From assembly GCA_964352985.1 (NCBI GenBank), contig CAYGUK010000013.1:1-55347 (forward strand): a stretch of 55,347 bases of DNA. The letters are read 5' to 3'. How positions within the stretch are numbered: the stretch's first letter is position 1; each line of letters begins with the position of its first letter. The position numbers were made by a program, and so were the translations under genes. The notes beneath the pieces are model-generated. The model saw nothing but the letters and a program-made list of their open reading frames with translations, was not told the origin of the DNA and searched no databases. Shown piece by piece: positions 24,477 to 33,285 of this stretch. The stretch comes from CAYGUK01 sp964352985. GTDB lineage: Bacteria > Pseudomonadota > Gammaproteobacteria > JAHCLG01.

Positions 24477-25436
24477 TTATGTGATGGTATTTAAAATTAA
24501 ATTTCGTATATCTCGTTCCATCTTTACTCTCGGTACGTCACTATTTTGGGTGATTAAATCAAGCAAAGAAATCAAATCAAAATATTTTGCTCGCAACATA
24601 ACTTCATCTGTTAACATTAAACCGCCTGATTGTAATCCCTGAAAAAAACAATTACAAAAACTCGCCGGTAATAAATGCGAATAACGTAGCATATTACCAA
24701 TATCAAAATAAATATTCCCAGCAAACGCAAATTCCCAATCCAAGATAGCGGTGATTTCCCATCCTGATTTTTTCGGAGCGACTAAAATATTGGCACTATC
24801 AAAATCACCATGAGTCAACGTGGGTTTTGAGCTAATGGTTAATAACGCTTGATTGGTCATAATAAAATTAACGAGGCTTTGATAATGATGCCCTAAAAGT
24901 TGTTTGACTTTATCCATCACTAATAACGACTGTAAATAATCAAAATACGTTTTAGCGTTTAATTCGCTTTCAACGCTTAAGTTTTGATTTAAAAAGCCTT
25001 GAGTTTTATATTCGTGTTGATGAATTCTTGCTAAATAAAAACCAGCTTGTTTCGCTAAAATCGTCAACGCTTTACTCTCGCTTTGCAGTAACCGTGTTCG
25101 AAATAACTCCCCTTCAACAAAATGAATAATCGCATAATTCGCATTAATGATTTCACCAGAGTCATCAATAGCAAGAATGTTAGCCATGGGAATTTCAGGT
25201 GCTAATAACTTCGCTAGTTTTTGTTCGCGATAAATTGCCTGACTATCTCTATTATAAATTCGTAAAATAAAGTGAGTGGATTCGCTTTTAATAAGGTAAT
25301 TCGAATTGGCACAGCCTAATGAAATAAACTCAAAACCATTGATTAGAGCTAACTTATTTTTTAAACAAATTTGCTCAAACTGACATTGCGTTAAAGGAAA
25401 TGGCTTCGTTCTACGCTCCCAATCTTGTTTTAACAT
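24477..25436 (-). CDS. APH-family small-molecule kinase
   Basis: A 319-residue aminoglycoside-phosphotransferase-fold protein. Catalytic loop HGDFDSANIL and metal motif DWEFA are clear in the C-terminal half. The N-lobe has LGCANSNYLI, matching the family's phosphate loop, and FILRIYNR with the usual basic residue. Relatives phosphorylate choline, homoserine, sugars or antibiotics. The position beside the ATP-grasp/aldolase operon suggests a substrate in that pathway, though a 129-bp gap means it could be a separate unit. Confidence 0.8.
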   Translation of the reverse strand: MLKQDWERRTKPFPLTQCQFEQICLKNKLALINGFEFISLGCANSNYLIKSESTHFILRIYNRDSQAIYREQKLAKLLAPEIPMANILAIDDSGEIINANYAIIHFVEGELFRTRLLQSESKALTILAKQAGFYLARIHQHEYKTQGFLNQNLSVESELNAKTYFDYLQSLLVMDKVKQLLGHHYQSLVNFIMTNQALLTISSKPTLTHGDFDSANILVAPKKSGWEITAILDWEFAFAGNIYFDIGNMLRYSHLLPASFCNCFFQGLQSGGLMLTDEVMLRAKYFDLISLLDLITQNSDVPRVKMERDIRNLILNTIT

Positions 25437-25489
25437 TCACTACCCAATTAAATCACTTAAATAACTCATTATCTTATTGATTTAATATG

Positions 25490-25518
25490 TAGACATCAAG
25501 CAGACAGACCGATATAAT
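25490..25518 (+). promoter_or_regulatory. Sigma-70-type promoter of deaD
   Basis: -35 TAGACA (25490-25495; 5 of 6 consensus bases) and -10 TATAAT (25513-25518; perfect) are separated by 17 bp. Transcription would start near 25525, leaving a 5' leader of about 75 nt before the deaD ATG. Leaders of this kind are common in cold-induced helicase genes, but no known motif is visible. Confidence 0.7.
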
Positions 25519-25601
25519 ATGCCTCATTTAATTAGATTTATCGGCAAAATTTTCAACGAGATTTTCCTCTTAACATCATAAAAATAGGCCATCCAAAATT
25601 C

Positions 25602-27260
25602 ATGACAACATTCAAAGCGTTAGGCATTAATCAATCACTATTATCAGCAATAGACAACTTGGGCTATGAAAGCCCATCACCGGTTCAACAGCAAAGTATT
25701 CCACTGTTACTAGAAGGCCATAATTTATTGGCGCAAGCTCAAACCGGAACAGGAAAAACCGGCGCATTCGCCCTACCTATTCTTAATCAAATTAATATTA
25801 AAAATAGAAAACCCCAAGCGTTAATTCTAACGCCAACGCGTGAATTAGCTATCCAAGTTGCTGAATCTTTACAAAGTTATGCGAAATATATTTCAGATTT
25901 TCATGTTTTACCTATTTATGGTGGCCAATCATTTCATCCACAATTAAAAGCCCTTGCTCGTGGTGTTCATGTTATCGTTGGTACGCCCGGTCGTGTCATG
26001 GATCACTTGCGTCGTGGTAAAATGGATTTATCTGGCATCAAAACCGTTGTCCTAGACGAAGCGGATGAAATGTTAAATATGGGTTTTATTGATGATGTCG
26101 AATGGATTTTCGAACAAATTAGCACAAAACATCAAACAGCCTTATTTTCTGCAACTATGCCTAAATCTATTTTGAATATAGCAGATAAATATATTCCCAA
26201 TTCAAAGCGAGTGAAAATTCAAAGTCGCACTGAAACGGTTACTACTATTGAACAATGCTATACCATGGTCACCAAACAACATAAATTAGAAGCTTTAACT
26301 CGCTTCTTAGAAGTTGAAACTTTTGATGCAATTATTATTTTTACCCGTACCAAACATGGATCGTCTGAATTAGCCGAAAAATTAGCCGCTCGTGGCTATT
26401 CTGCTGCGGCGATAAATGGTGATCTTGCACAAGAATTACGTGAAAAAGTCATCAATAGACTCAAACAAAAAAATCTTGATATTGTTGTTGCCACTGAAGT
26501 TGCAGCCAGAGGTTTAGATGTCGACAGAATCAGTCTGGTGATCAACTATGATATTCCTCAAGATCCGGAAACTTATATTCATCGTATTGGTCGTACCGGT
26601 CGCGCGGGTCGCCAAGGGAAAGCATTACTATTTGTTGAACCACGTGAAAAGCGGATGTTAAGCATTATCGAACGCCTAACAAAACAACAAATCAAACAAG
26701 TATCACCACCAACGATTAATGAATTAAGCATTAAGCGCACAGAAAAATTAACTGATTCAATTCTTAAAACCATCGCCGAGAAAAATCTCGATCATTATCG
26801 TGAACTCGTTGAAAACATCGCACACAAGCATGAAACATCGATCACCGATATTGCTGCCGCACTCGCTTCATTATCAAAACATGCCACTCCCATTGATGAG
26901 AAATCTCATGATCCACTTAAGACCATGATTAAAGAAAAAGCGAAACAACAGCATGTTGAGCAAACACGAAAGATGTTTGACAATCAAAACATGATCCGCT
27001 GCCGTATCGGTGTTGGCCGTGCCCATGGTTTACAAGCCAGTGATGTCGTTGGCTTAATTGCCAACAAAAGCGGCGTCACACGCAAAGCCGTTGGTAAAAT
27101 TCAAATTCAACAAGATCATAGTTTAGTGGATATATCTGATAAACACTTAAAACGGATCATTCAAGCCACGAAGTCGGTTAAATTGAAAAAACAATTATTT
27201 GGTATAACGCCGCTTGCGGAAAAAGTAAAATCAAAAAAAGAAGATCGTAAAAAATCTTAG
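25602..27260 (+). CDS. deaD: DEAD-box RNA helicase DeaD/CsdA
   Basis: A 552-residue ATP-dependent RNA helicase for cold adaptation, ribosome assembly and RNA decay. Motifs in order: Q motif (SPVQQQSIP), AQTGTGKT (I), PTRELAIQ (Ia), GTPGR (Ib), DEAD (II), SAT (III), TRTK, ATEVAARGLDVDRI (V) and HRIGRTGRAGR (VI). The C-terminus (RCRIGVGRAHGLQASDVVG, quoted in part, to LVDIS) is a DbpA-type RNA-binding domain. It is shorter than E. coli DeaD (about 630 residues), mainly in the basic tail. The ATG at 25602 follows a good promoter. Confidence 0.95.
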   Translation: MTTFKALGINQSLLSAIDNLGYESPSPVQQQSIPLLLEGHNLLAQAQTGTGKTGAFALPILNQINIKNRKPQALILTPTRELAIQVAESLQSYAKYISDFHVLPIYGGQSFHPQLKALARGVHVIVGTPGRVMDHLRRGKMDLSGIKTVVLDEADEMLNMGFIDDVEWIFEQISTKHQTALFSATMPKSILNIADKYIPNSKRVKIQSRTETVTTIEQCYTMVTKQHKLEALTRFLEVETFDAIIIFTRTKHGSSELAEKLAARGYSAAAINGDLAQELREKVINRLKQKNLDIVVATEVAARGLDVDRISLVINYDIPQDPETYIHRIGRTGRAGRQGKALLFVEPREKRMLSIIERLTKQQIKQVSPPTINELSIKRTEKLTDSILKTIAEKNLDHYRELVENIAHKHETSITDIAAALASLSKHATPIDEKSHDPLKTMIKEKAKQQHVEQTRKMFDNQNMIRCRIGVGRAHGLQASDVVGLIANKSGVTRKAVGKIQIQQDHSLVDISDKHLKRIIQATKSVKLKKQLFGITPLAEKVKSKKEDRKKS

Positions 27261-27393
27261 ATTAAAGATAACTTTTTTGCATTAACTTTATTCGCTTATT
27301 TGTCTCCGAATATTCTTAGATAATATTCTTTTGGCAATTAACGACTATTCTTCAAGATAATTATATTGGGAAATTTATTTAAAACTCACACTT

Positions 27394-29547
27394 TTACATT
27401 TGTCCAGGGTGTGGTGGCGTTCGTTCCATAGCTTTTTTACTAGGTTTTGTTAAAAGTTTGTTGGGACTGGTCGTTTCTTCTTGGACATAGGCCGATAAGT
27501 CTTGTTCTCCTGAAAATGGAGATGATGCTAAAGATAATTGCTGCGCCCTAATAATTTTAAAAAACAGCATGTGTTGTAAAAATTGTGCAGCACTCCCATA
27601 ATTAGCCATAACATGAACCTCAAAAAAATCTTGAAGAGTCATTAATAAACCAGAAGCTAATCCTCCCTTTTGACAAGGTTCGGGTGGGGCAGAAGGTGCG
27701 CGCCTGAAAAAAACTCTTCCACGACCTGGGCTCCAATCATATACATCGCCACGACCTGGGCTCCAATCATATACATCGCCAAATAAAGGAGAGTGTCTAC
27801 TATCAACTTTCTTTTTTCTTTCAGCTTCTGAAGATTCTAAGACACCGTCATGAAAACCTAAGGAAGCTAAAGAAGTAAAAGGTACTATCGAATCCGACCT
27901 TCCTCTTACTCCAGCATCGCTTAATTCTCTATCAGTTTTAGTAAAAAGTAATGGGGGAGTTGGCAGCTCACGCTCCACATCACTACTAGTCGTAAGATCT
28001 AAGGAATCTAGTTCAAACTCCCCCAGTACAGCAGGGGATTGAACATCATCAAATCGATCAGCAGGAAGTTGCACTCCGAGATTGTGTATCCGCGCGAAAC
28101 TAGACATTCTCGGTTCAGTTTGAGAAGTAGGTTTTAAGGCGGATTCATAGAAACGGTAAAAAGCATAAGCGGCGGCGTCACCTTTTTCTCGAGTGATATC
28201 TTGGGCTCCACCCGTAAGACCTCGTATAACGGGTGATTGAACTGGGCTAAGGCTCGCTTTTACAATTTTCTCTAATACATCGCCCGCTTGCTTCGCAGCT
28301 TCTCGTACCATTGATATCTTAGAAATTTCCATCGCAACGATAGCCACATTTACTTTACTACCTGCTACGAAAACAGCATGAACATAATCAGTAACATGTC
28401 TTTGTCCAAAGTCACCGTTATTTTTTGATACTGCACCGGTGACTACATCACCAATGCAAAACCTCATTCGAGACATATCAAATCGTTGACCAAATATTTG
28501 CTCAACTCCATTAAAAACCTTTGGATCTATCGCCTTAGGAATATCTCTTAACTGTGAAGGAGTTTCAACAGTTGTTGTCAATCCTTCTACTGTAATTGAA
28601 ACATAGCTTAATTCTTGATTAGTGGGATGTTTATGTAAAGCCAACGAACATCCAAATCGATCCTTTTGAGCGACCGGATTATCAAATCCAACCCACAGAG
28701 CTGGCTCTTTCTCAAGTAAACTAAGCAATTTTCGATCAATTCCATCTAATGGATACTGCCCAGTAATTTTACGACGCATTGTTCTCGGATCTATTTTACC
28801 CGGACACAATAACTGAAAATTATGACTACCAGCAGCCAAAATCATATTCATTTTAGGGAGAACCGCTTTAATACCTGTTTTATCAACACAATGAATTTTA
28901 CCACTTTCATCAATTGTTACATTTACCTCTGTTAAAAGGGTGATATTTGGATTTGTTGTGACTTCTCTAATTAGAAATTCATTATAAGCTCTGACATTTA
29001 ATAACCATTCAGGTACCCTAAATGCCATTTGAATATGTTCTGCTCCATGTAACCCTTTTGCAGCAATTTCTTGAACAGGGACTATCTCAAATAACTCATC
29101 ACCAGAACAACTATAAGGGTTGGTGTCGTGCTGGTGACATAATTCATCATAAAATCTTTTCAACTTTTCCATGTTTTCTTGTATCAGTTTAATCGTATCT
29201 TCTGGTGTATCATGATGAATTAAATATAGGGTATGCGATATAGATCGAAAATTTTGTTGTTCTTCAAGATCATGTTTTGCATGTGATTGAAAAACTGATG
29301 TCATAATCTGTTGAGCTAAGTCATAAGATTTAAGATAGTGACCTGCAGTAGTATGAGCACGGCCAGCATGAGCCGAGCTTGATAAACTACAAGGTTTAGG
29401 ATTAGCTTCAAACACATAAACATGATATCCCTTTGCTGCTAGTTGTCTTGCACTCTCAATACCACTGTAACCAGCACCGACTACGGCTACAACAGGTTTC
29501 CTTTGGTACACTATCTCATCAGGTAATAAAGCTAGACGTGACATCAT
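27394..29547 (-). CDS. FAD-dependent oxidoreductase with long disordered C-terminal extension
   Basis: A 717-residue protein. Residues about 17-430 form a DAO/amine-oxidase-like FAD domain: VVGAGYSGIESARQLAAKG binds the dinucleotide, EANP follows, and a C-terminal VAGSKVNVAIVAMEIS segment closes the fold. The substrate is unknown. Residues about 430-717 are low-complexity, rich in Ser, Pro and charge, with an exact duplication of GDVYDWSPGR. Such tails are unusual for an oxidase and common in secreted effectors; that link is inference. Its ATGA start overlaps the histidine kinase stop codon. Confidence 0.75.
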   Translation of the reverse strand: MMSRLALLPDEIVYQRKPVVAVVGAGYSGIESARQLAAKGYHVYVFEANPKPCSLSSSAHAGRAHTTAGHYLKSYDLAQQIMTSVFQSHAKHDLEEQQNFRSISHTLYLIHHDTPEDTIKLIQENMEKLKRFYDELCHQHDTNPYSCSGDELFEIVPVQEIAAKGLHGAEHIQMAFRVPEWLLNVRAYNEFLIREVTTNPNITLLTEVNVTIDESGKIHCVDKTGIKAVLPKMNMILAAGSHNFQLLCPGKIDPRTMRRKITGQYPLDGIDRKLLSLLEKEPALWVGFDNPVAQKDRFGCSLALHKHPTNQELSYVSITVEGLTTTVETPSQLRDIPKAIDPKVFNGVEQIFGQRFDMSRMRFCIGDVVTGAVSKNNGDFGQRHVTDYVHAVFVAGSKVNVAIVAMEISKISMVREAAKQAGDVLEKIVKASLSPVQSPVIRGLTGGAQDITREKGDAAAYAFYRFYESALKPTSQTEPRMSSFARIHNLGVQLPADRFDDVQSPAVLGEFELDSLDLTTSSDVERELPTPPLLFTKTDRELSDAGVRGRSDSIVPFTSLASLGFHDGVLESSEAERKKKVDSRHSPLFGDVYDWSPGRGDVYDWSPGRGRVFFRRAPSAPPEPCQKGGLASGLLMTLQDFFEVHVMANYGSAAQFLQHMLFFKIIRAQQLSLASSPFSGEQDLSAYVQEETTSPNKLLTKPSKKAMERTPPHPGQM
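27721..27780. repeat. Two exact tandem 30-bp repeats within the oxidoreductase gene
   Basis: Bases 27721-27750 and 27751-27780 are identical. In the protein they give two consecutive GDVYDWSPGR units in the disordered tail. The perfect match suggests recent slippage and likely copy-number variation between strains. Confidence 0.95.
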
Positions 29548-31439
29548 TTTAAGTATTCACCTTCTTCATATAAAAGTTTTGTTAATGTTTTTTCTACTTG
29601 CTCATATGACAATGGTTTTTCGATTACATGGTTTATGCCGATCGCTAAGAAATCTTTCATTTCATCCTTACTGGTATAAGCAGTCATGGCAATAATGAGA
29701 TGCTTAAAAACAGGCCTGATTTGTTTAACAATCGAGACACCATCGATATCAGGTAATTGTATATCGGTAAAAATAATTTGGTAATCCCCTTTTTCAATTA
29801 ACTCTAAAGCACTTTTACCCGTGGTTGCCACATCGATTTCAAAACCAAAGTTTTTTAAGATGTTAACTGCTACTTTTTGGCTGATATAATCATCCTCAAT
29901 CAATAACACTTTTTTATGATATTGCTCAGGTTGCTTATTGTTAGCAATGTGATGATTTGCCGACGGACCATCTTGATATTCAATATCTAAAATAAACGTA
30001 AATTTAGTCCCTTGGCCCACCTGACTTGTTACATTAATATCAGTTCCCATGATGTTTAAGATTTTTTTAACGATACATAATCCCAACCCCAAACCAGAAG
30101 CACTACGACGATATTTATGATCAATATTCACCTGGTAAAAATCATCAAATAAATAAGGGAGTTTATCTTCAGGGATACCGATACCCGTATCTTCAACTGA
30201 AAATAAAATTTTAACTTTTTGACTGTGTTTACTAATACAAGACATCGATAATCTAATTTCACCTTGCTCAGTAAATTTGCTGGCATTTGATAGTAAGTTT
30301 GCAATAATTTGCACAAAGCGCAATTCATCAGACTTAACCAAATCAGGAATAGATTCATCAATATCATAACGAATGCCCACTTCATCGTTATAATCACTAT
30401 AAATAAAATTTTGAATTACTTTTTTACATGACTTTTTGATATTGAAAAATTCATTTCTAATTTTCAAATTTAAATTTTTTAAACGCGAAAAATCGATTAA
30501 ATCATTAATAAGGCTAAGCATGTTTTGTCCACTATTAACAATGTCTTGAATATACTCTTGTTGATAGGGCGTTAATTTTTCGCGCGATAAAATATCAGTG
30601 GTGCCCAAAACACAATTTAAAGGTGTTCTTAATTCATGGCTAACCATTGAAATAAAAAAATCTTTGGCTTTGTTTGAACGTTCAAGCTCCTCTTTGATTT
30701 TGATTAATTGTTGTTCTTTTTCGATTTTTTCGGTGATATCTGCAAACACACCCAACACGCCGGTTAGATTATCTTCATCATCAAACATCGGGACTTTACT
30801 CACAAACATGTTTCTTACGCTACCATCGGGTTGCGTTTGAATTTCTTCGTAATTCAATTTGTCATTATTGTGAGTGATAACAAATTGGTCATCGGCAACA
30901 TATTTATCCGCTTCTGTTTTCCAGGGCATATCAAAATCAGTTTTGCCGATGATTTCGCGGGCTGATGTAAATCCTGCCGACTCAGCAAAAGCCGTATTAC
31001 AACCCATAAAAATAGATTGGCTATCTTTCCAGAAAATCTTGTGGGGTAATTGATTGATAATGGAATACAACTCTTTATGATGACGTGTGTGTTCCGTACT
31101 GGGCATCCCAATTAATGAGACATAATTAAATTCATCACTTTTATTCGGAATTAAATTCCACAAAATAAATTGATTGTTTAAAGTATGGTTACACTCTGAA
31201 TAGAAACCAAGCGTCTTTTGTTTATTTTGCAAACGATCAAGAATAAAGCTTGGAAAAATCACACCACTTTTTTTTATAAAGTTAAAAAAGTTTTGTCCTA
31301 TAACTTCTGATGCCGTTTTATTAAAGGTGAGGGCCGCAATTTCATTAAATTGAAGTATCATACAATTTTCATCTAAAAGGATGAATATGCAATGGCTTAC
31401 TTCCATGAGATTGTTTTTGTAAAAATCGACATCAGACAT
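29544..31439 (-). CDS. Hybrid sensor histidine kinase (PAS-PAS-HisKA-HATPase-REC)
   Basis: A 631-residue, apparently soluble sensor. Two PAS domains (about 5-110 and 120-238) lead into HisKA with H268 in SHELRTP. The HATPase domain has NLLSNASKF (N385), DTGIGIP and the G2 box GLGLG. A receiver at about 510-628 has D559 (FTDIQLPDIDG) and K608. The second PAS resembles that of the LuxR regulator at 2259-2945. Without a membrane span it probably senses a cytoplasmic signal. It is co-translated with the FAD protein, so redox or flavin state is one plausible input. No separate response regulator is adjacent. Confidence 0.92.
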   Translation of the reverse strand: MSDVDFYKNNLMEVSHCIFILLDENCMILQFNEIAALTFNKTASEVIGQNFFNFIKKSGVIFPSFILDRLQNKQKTLGFYSECNHTLNNQFILWNLIPNKSDEFNYVSLIGMPSTEHTRHHKELYSIINQLPHKIFWKDSQSIFMGCNTAFAESAGFTSAREIIGKTDFDMPWKTEADKYVADDQFVITHNNDKLNYEEIQTQPDGSVRNMFVSKVPMFDDEDNLTGVLGVFADITEKIEKEQQLIKIKEELERSNKAKDFFISMVSHELRTPLNCVLGTTDILSREKLTPYQQEYIQDIVNSGQNMLSLINDLIDFSRLKNLNLKIRNEFFNIKKSCKKVIQNFIYSDYNDEVGIRYDIDESIPDLVKSDELRFVQIIANLLSNASKFTEQGEIRLSMSCISKHSQKVKILFSVEDTGIGIPEDKLPYLFDDFYQVNIDHKYRRSASGLGLGLCIVKKILNIMGTDINVTSQVGQGTKFTFILDIEYQDGPSANHHIANNKQPEQYHKKVLLIEDDYISQKVAVNILKNFGFEIDVATTGKSALELIEKGDYQIIFTDIQLPDIDGVSIVKQIRPVFKHLIIAMTAYTSKDEMKDFLAIGINHVIEKPLSYEQVEKTLTKLLYEEGEYLK

Positions 31440-31981
31440 TTTGGCATTCTTAGGTTAATATGATATAAATTTACATGTCACATAACTAACTAGGTGAGTA
31501 TCATAACACAGTCTACAATCTTGTAACATATTCTAAAATAAAAATTCATTATCTACCATAATTTTAAGTATTTTTCTCCAGAATAAACCTGGAAAATGAT
31601 CATTTCCCCGTAGATTTCAAGGTGAAAACATCTAAAAATCATAGTTTACCCGTAAATTTTCTGATGTAATTGAGGGCGTGTATTAATCGAGGATAGCCTT
31701 TAGCATAGGATTGAACTGTTGGCATTGCTTATTTGTTAATATTTCCTTAATGTTTGTAACCTTTGGTCAGAAATCTTAGAAAATTTATTTAAGGACTTAG
31801 CCTAAGAATCTTCTTTATAAAGACGTTTCATTTTAGTCGGCAACATTCTAGATCACTCACTCACGCGCTTAAGCAAACCCAGCCTCCCTTTTTTTTAACT
31901 TATGCAAAATAAACAGATAGGAATTCACAAAATTTAAGCTTGTTACTATAATAACGCCTTTACCTAATTTAAGAGACAGGG
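31440..31981. other. Intergenic stretch of about 540 bp
   Basis: I find no convincing gene here. It separates the divergent histidine kinase and ArfB-like genes. It holds an imperfect palindrome (GGAAAATGATCATTTCC, 31591-31607), a short CTTAG/CTAAG hairpin near 31797, and the ArfB-like promoter at its right end. It could contain a small RNA, but nothing in sequence proves it. Confidence 0.5.
31924..31952 (+). promoter_or_regulatory. Sigma-70-type promoter of the ArfB-like gene
   Basis: -35 TTCACA (31924-31929; 5 of 6 bases) and -10 TATAAT (31947-31952) are 17 bp apart. The start point would be near 31959, about 23 nt before the ATG at 31982. Confidence 0.65.
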
Positions 31982-32389
31982 ATGATCAAGCCAGAAAAAT
32001 GGCAACAATTGCTACAATGGATGAATAAACTCGGTATCCAAGAAAATGATATCAATGAAAAGTTTATCTTAGGGAGTGGGAGTGGTGGTCAAAAAATTAA
32101 TAAAACCGCATCCTGTGTTTACATTAAACATGTCAAAAGTGGGATAGAAATAAAATGCCAACAATCACGTTCTCGAGAATTAAACCGCTACTATGCCCGT
32201 TATCGATTATGTGAAAAACTTGAAGAACAAATATTGGGAGAAAAAAGTAAGAAACAAAAAGCGATAGAAAAATTAAAACGCCAAAAACGAACACGCTCGA
32301 AACGTGCCAAACAAAAAATACTCAATGATAAAAATCATCAATCTCAAATTAAGAATAATAGAAAACCGCCAACGAATCATGAGGATTAA
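31982..32389 (+). CDS. GGQ-domain peptidyl-tRNA hydrolase (ArfB/release-factor-like)
   Basis: A 135-residue protein with the release-factor catalytic loop GSGSGGQKINKTAS; GGQ is at 35-37. It lacks the codon-recognition domains of RF1/RF2. The C-terminus is a very basic tail (KKQKAIEKLKRQKRTRSKR), as in ArfB and mitochondrial C12orf65, where it enters the mRNA channel of stalled ribosomes. The likely role is rescue of non-stop ribosomes by hydrolysing peptidyl-tRNA. ArfB versus PrfH or C12orf65-type cannot be settled by eye. Confidence 0.85.
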   Translation: MIKPEKWQQLLQWMNKLGIQENDINEKFILGSGSGGQKINKTASCVYIKHVKSGIEIKCQQSRSRELNRYYARYRLCEKLEEQILGEKSKKQKAIEKLKRQKRTRSKRAKQKILNDKNHQSQIKNNRKPPTNHED

Positions 32390-32524
32390 CGGATCTTAGC
32401 GCTAATTACCTGTTTCTAAAAATACAATTTAATATATTCCTATTGAATTCGCTTATAAATGAACCTATATTTTTAATAAAACTCCTCTATTATATTTACA
32501 GATAATAACCACTAAGGAATAACA

Positions 32525-33208
32525 ATGGCATCTGATCCAGATACAATAAAGAAACCCAATTCTGTAAATCCAGCCAAACAACCCGACTTATACCTAAGTA
32601 AAATCTCCCTGCTTGAAAAAGCGGCAAAAGATTCTTGGATTTTTGCTTTAATTTGTTACGGTGAAAATATTGCTTTTTATTTTAACGTAGAGCCACACGC
32701 ATCAGTTCATAGTTATGTTTTTGATATTGCAAATTTCTTTTTTAAAAACTATCTCGAGTCCTACGAATTTTATAATCCAGCAATCAAAAGCTATCCACAG
32801 CGACATTCAGAAAAACAACAATACAAGCTTTTTAAAAAAGAACTCGAACCATTAAAAACGTCCATTTTAAAAAACTATAATCTTATTATTAAACTCATTA
32901 GTGAAAACCCAAATTCATTTCAAGACGAGCCTGTCGATATCCCAAATATCACACCTATTTTATTGTTATCCCCATTGTGTTTATTTAATTTATTAACAAG
33001 ACAGCAAATACCAATAAATTCTGAGCAAGTTAATCAAAGTCATATTTCCGAGCTATGTCAACAAGAAATCATTCATCATTGGCATCACTTTAAACCTCAA
33101 ATTAGCCGATTAGCACAACAATTAGAATCATTATCCGATGAAATTCAAGCAAAGGTGAAACAAGATAGTTATGACACTGACTTTCCCAAGCTAGGAACGA
33201 ACAGCTAA
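32525..33208 (+). CDS. Hypothetical protein, soluble and helical
   Basis: A 227-residue protein I do not recognise. It has no signal peptide, looks mostly helical, and ends in an acidic/polar coil (QLESLSDEIQAKV). AAGGAA lies 6 bp before the ATG, which supports translation. It is convergent with the large protease gene. A host-directed role is possible but unsupported. Confidence 0.5.
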   Translation: MASDPDTIKKPNSVNPAKQPDLYLSKISLLEKAAKDSWIFALICYGENIAFYFNVEPHASVHSYVFDIANFFFKNYLESYEFYNPAIKSYPQRHSEKQQYKLFKKELEPLKTSILKNYNLIIKLISENPNSFQDEPVDIPNITPILLLSPLCLFNLLTRQQIPINSEQVNQSHISELCQQEIIHHWHHFKPQISRLAQQLESLSDEIQAKVKQDSYDTDFPKLGTNS

Positions 33209-33285
33209 TATTAATACCATCAGTAAAAATATTGGTGCATTAAAGTTTGTTGAGAGTATCAAAGCTATTAAACTTTGTCTTAATA

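Noticed and set aside
31440..31981. Search for a tRNA or small RNA gene in the longest intergenic stretch.
   Set aside because: No T-loop (GTTCGAATC-like) or cloverleaf arms are visible, and only weak hairpins are present.
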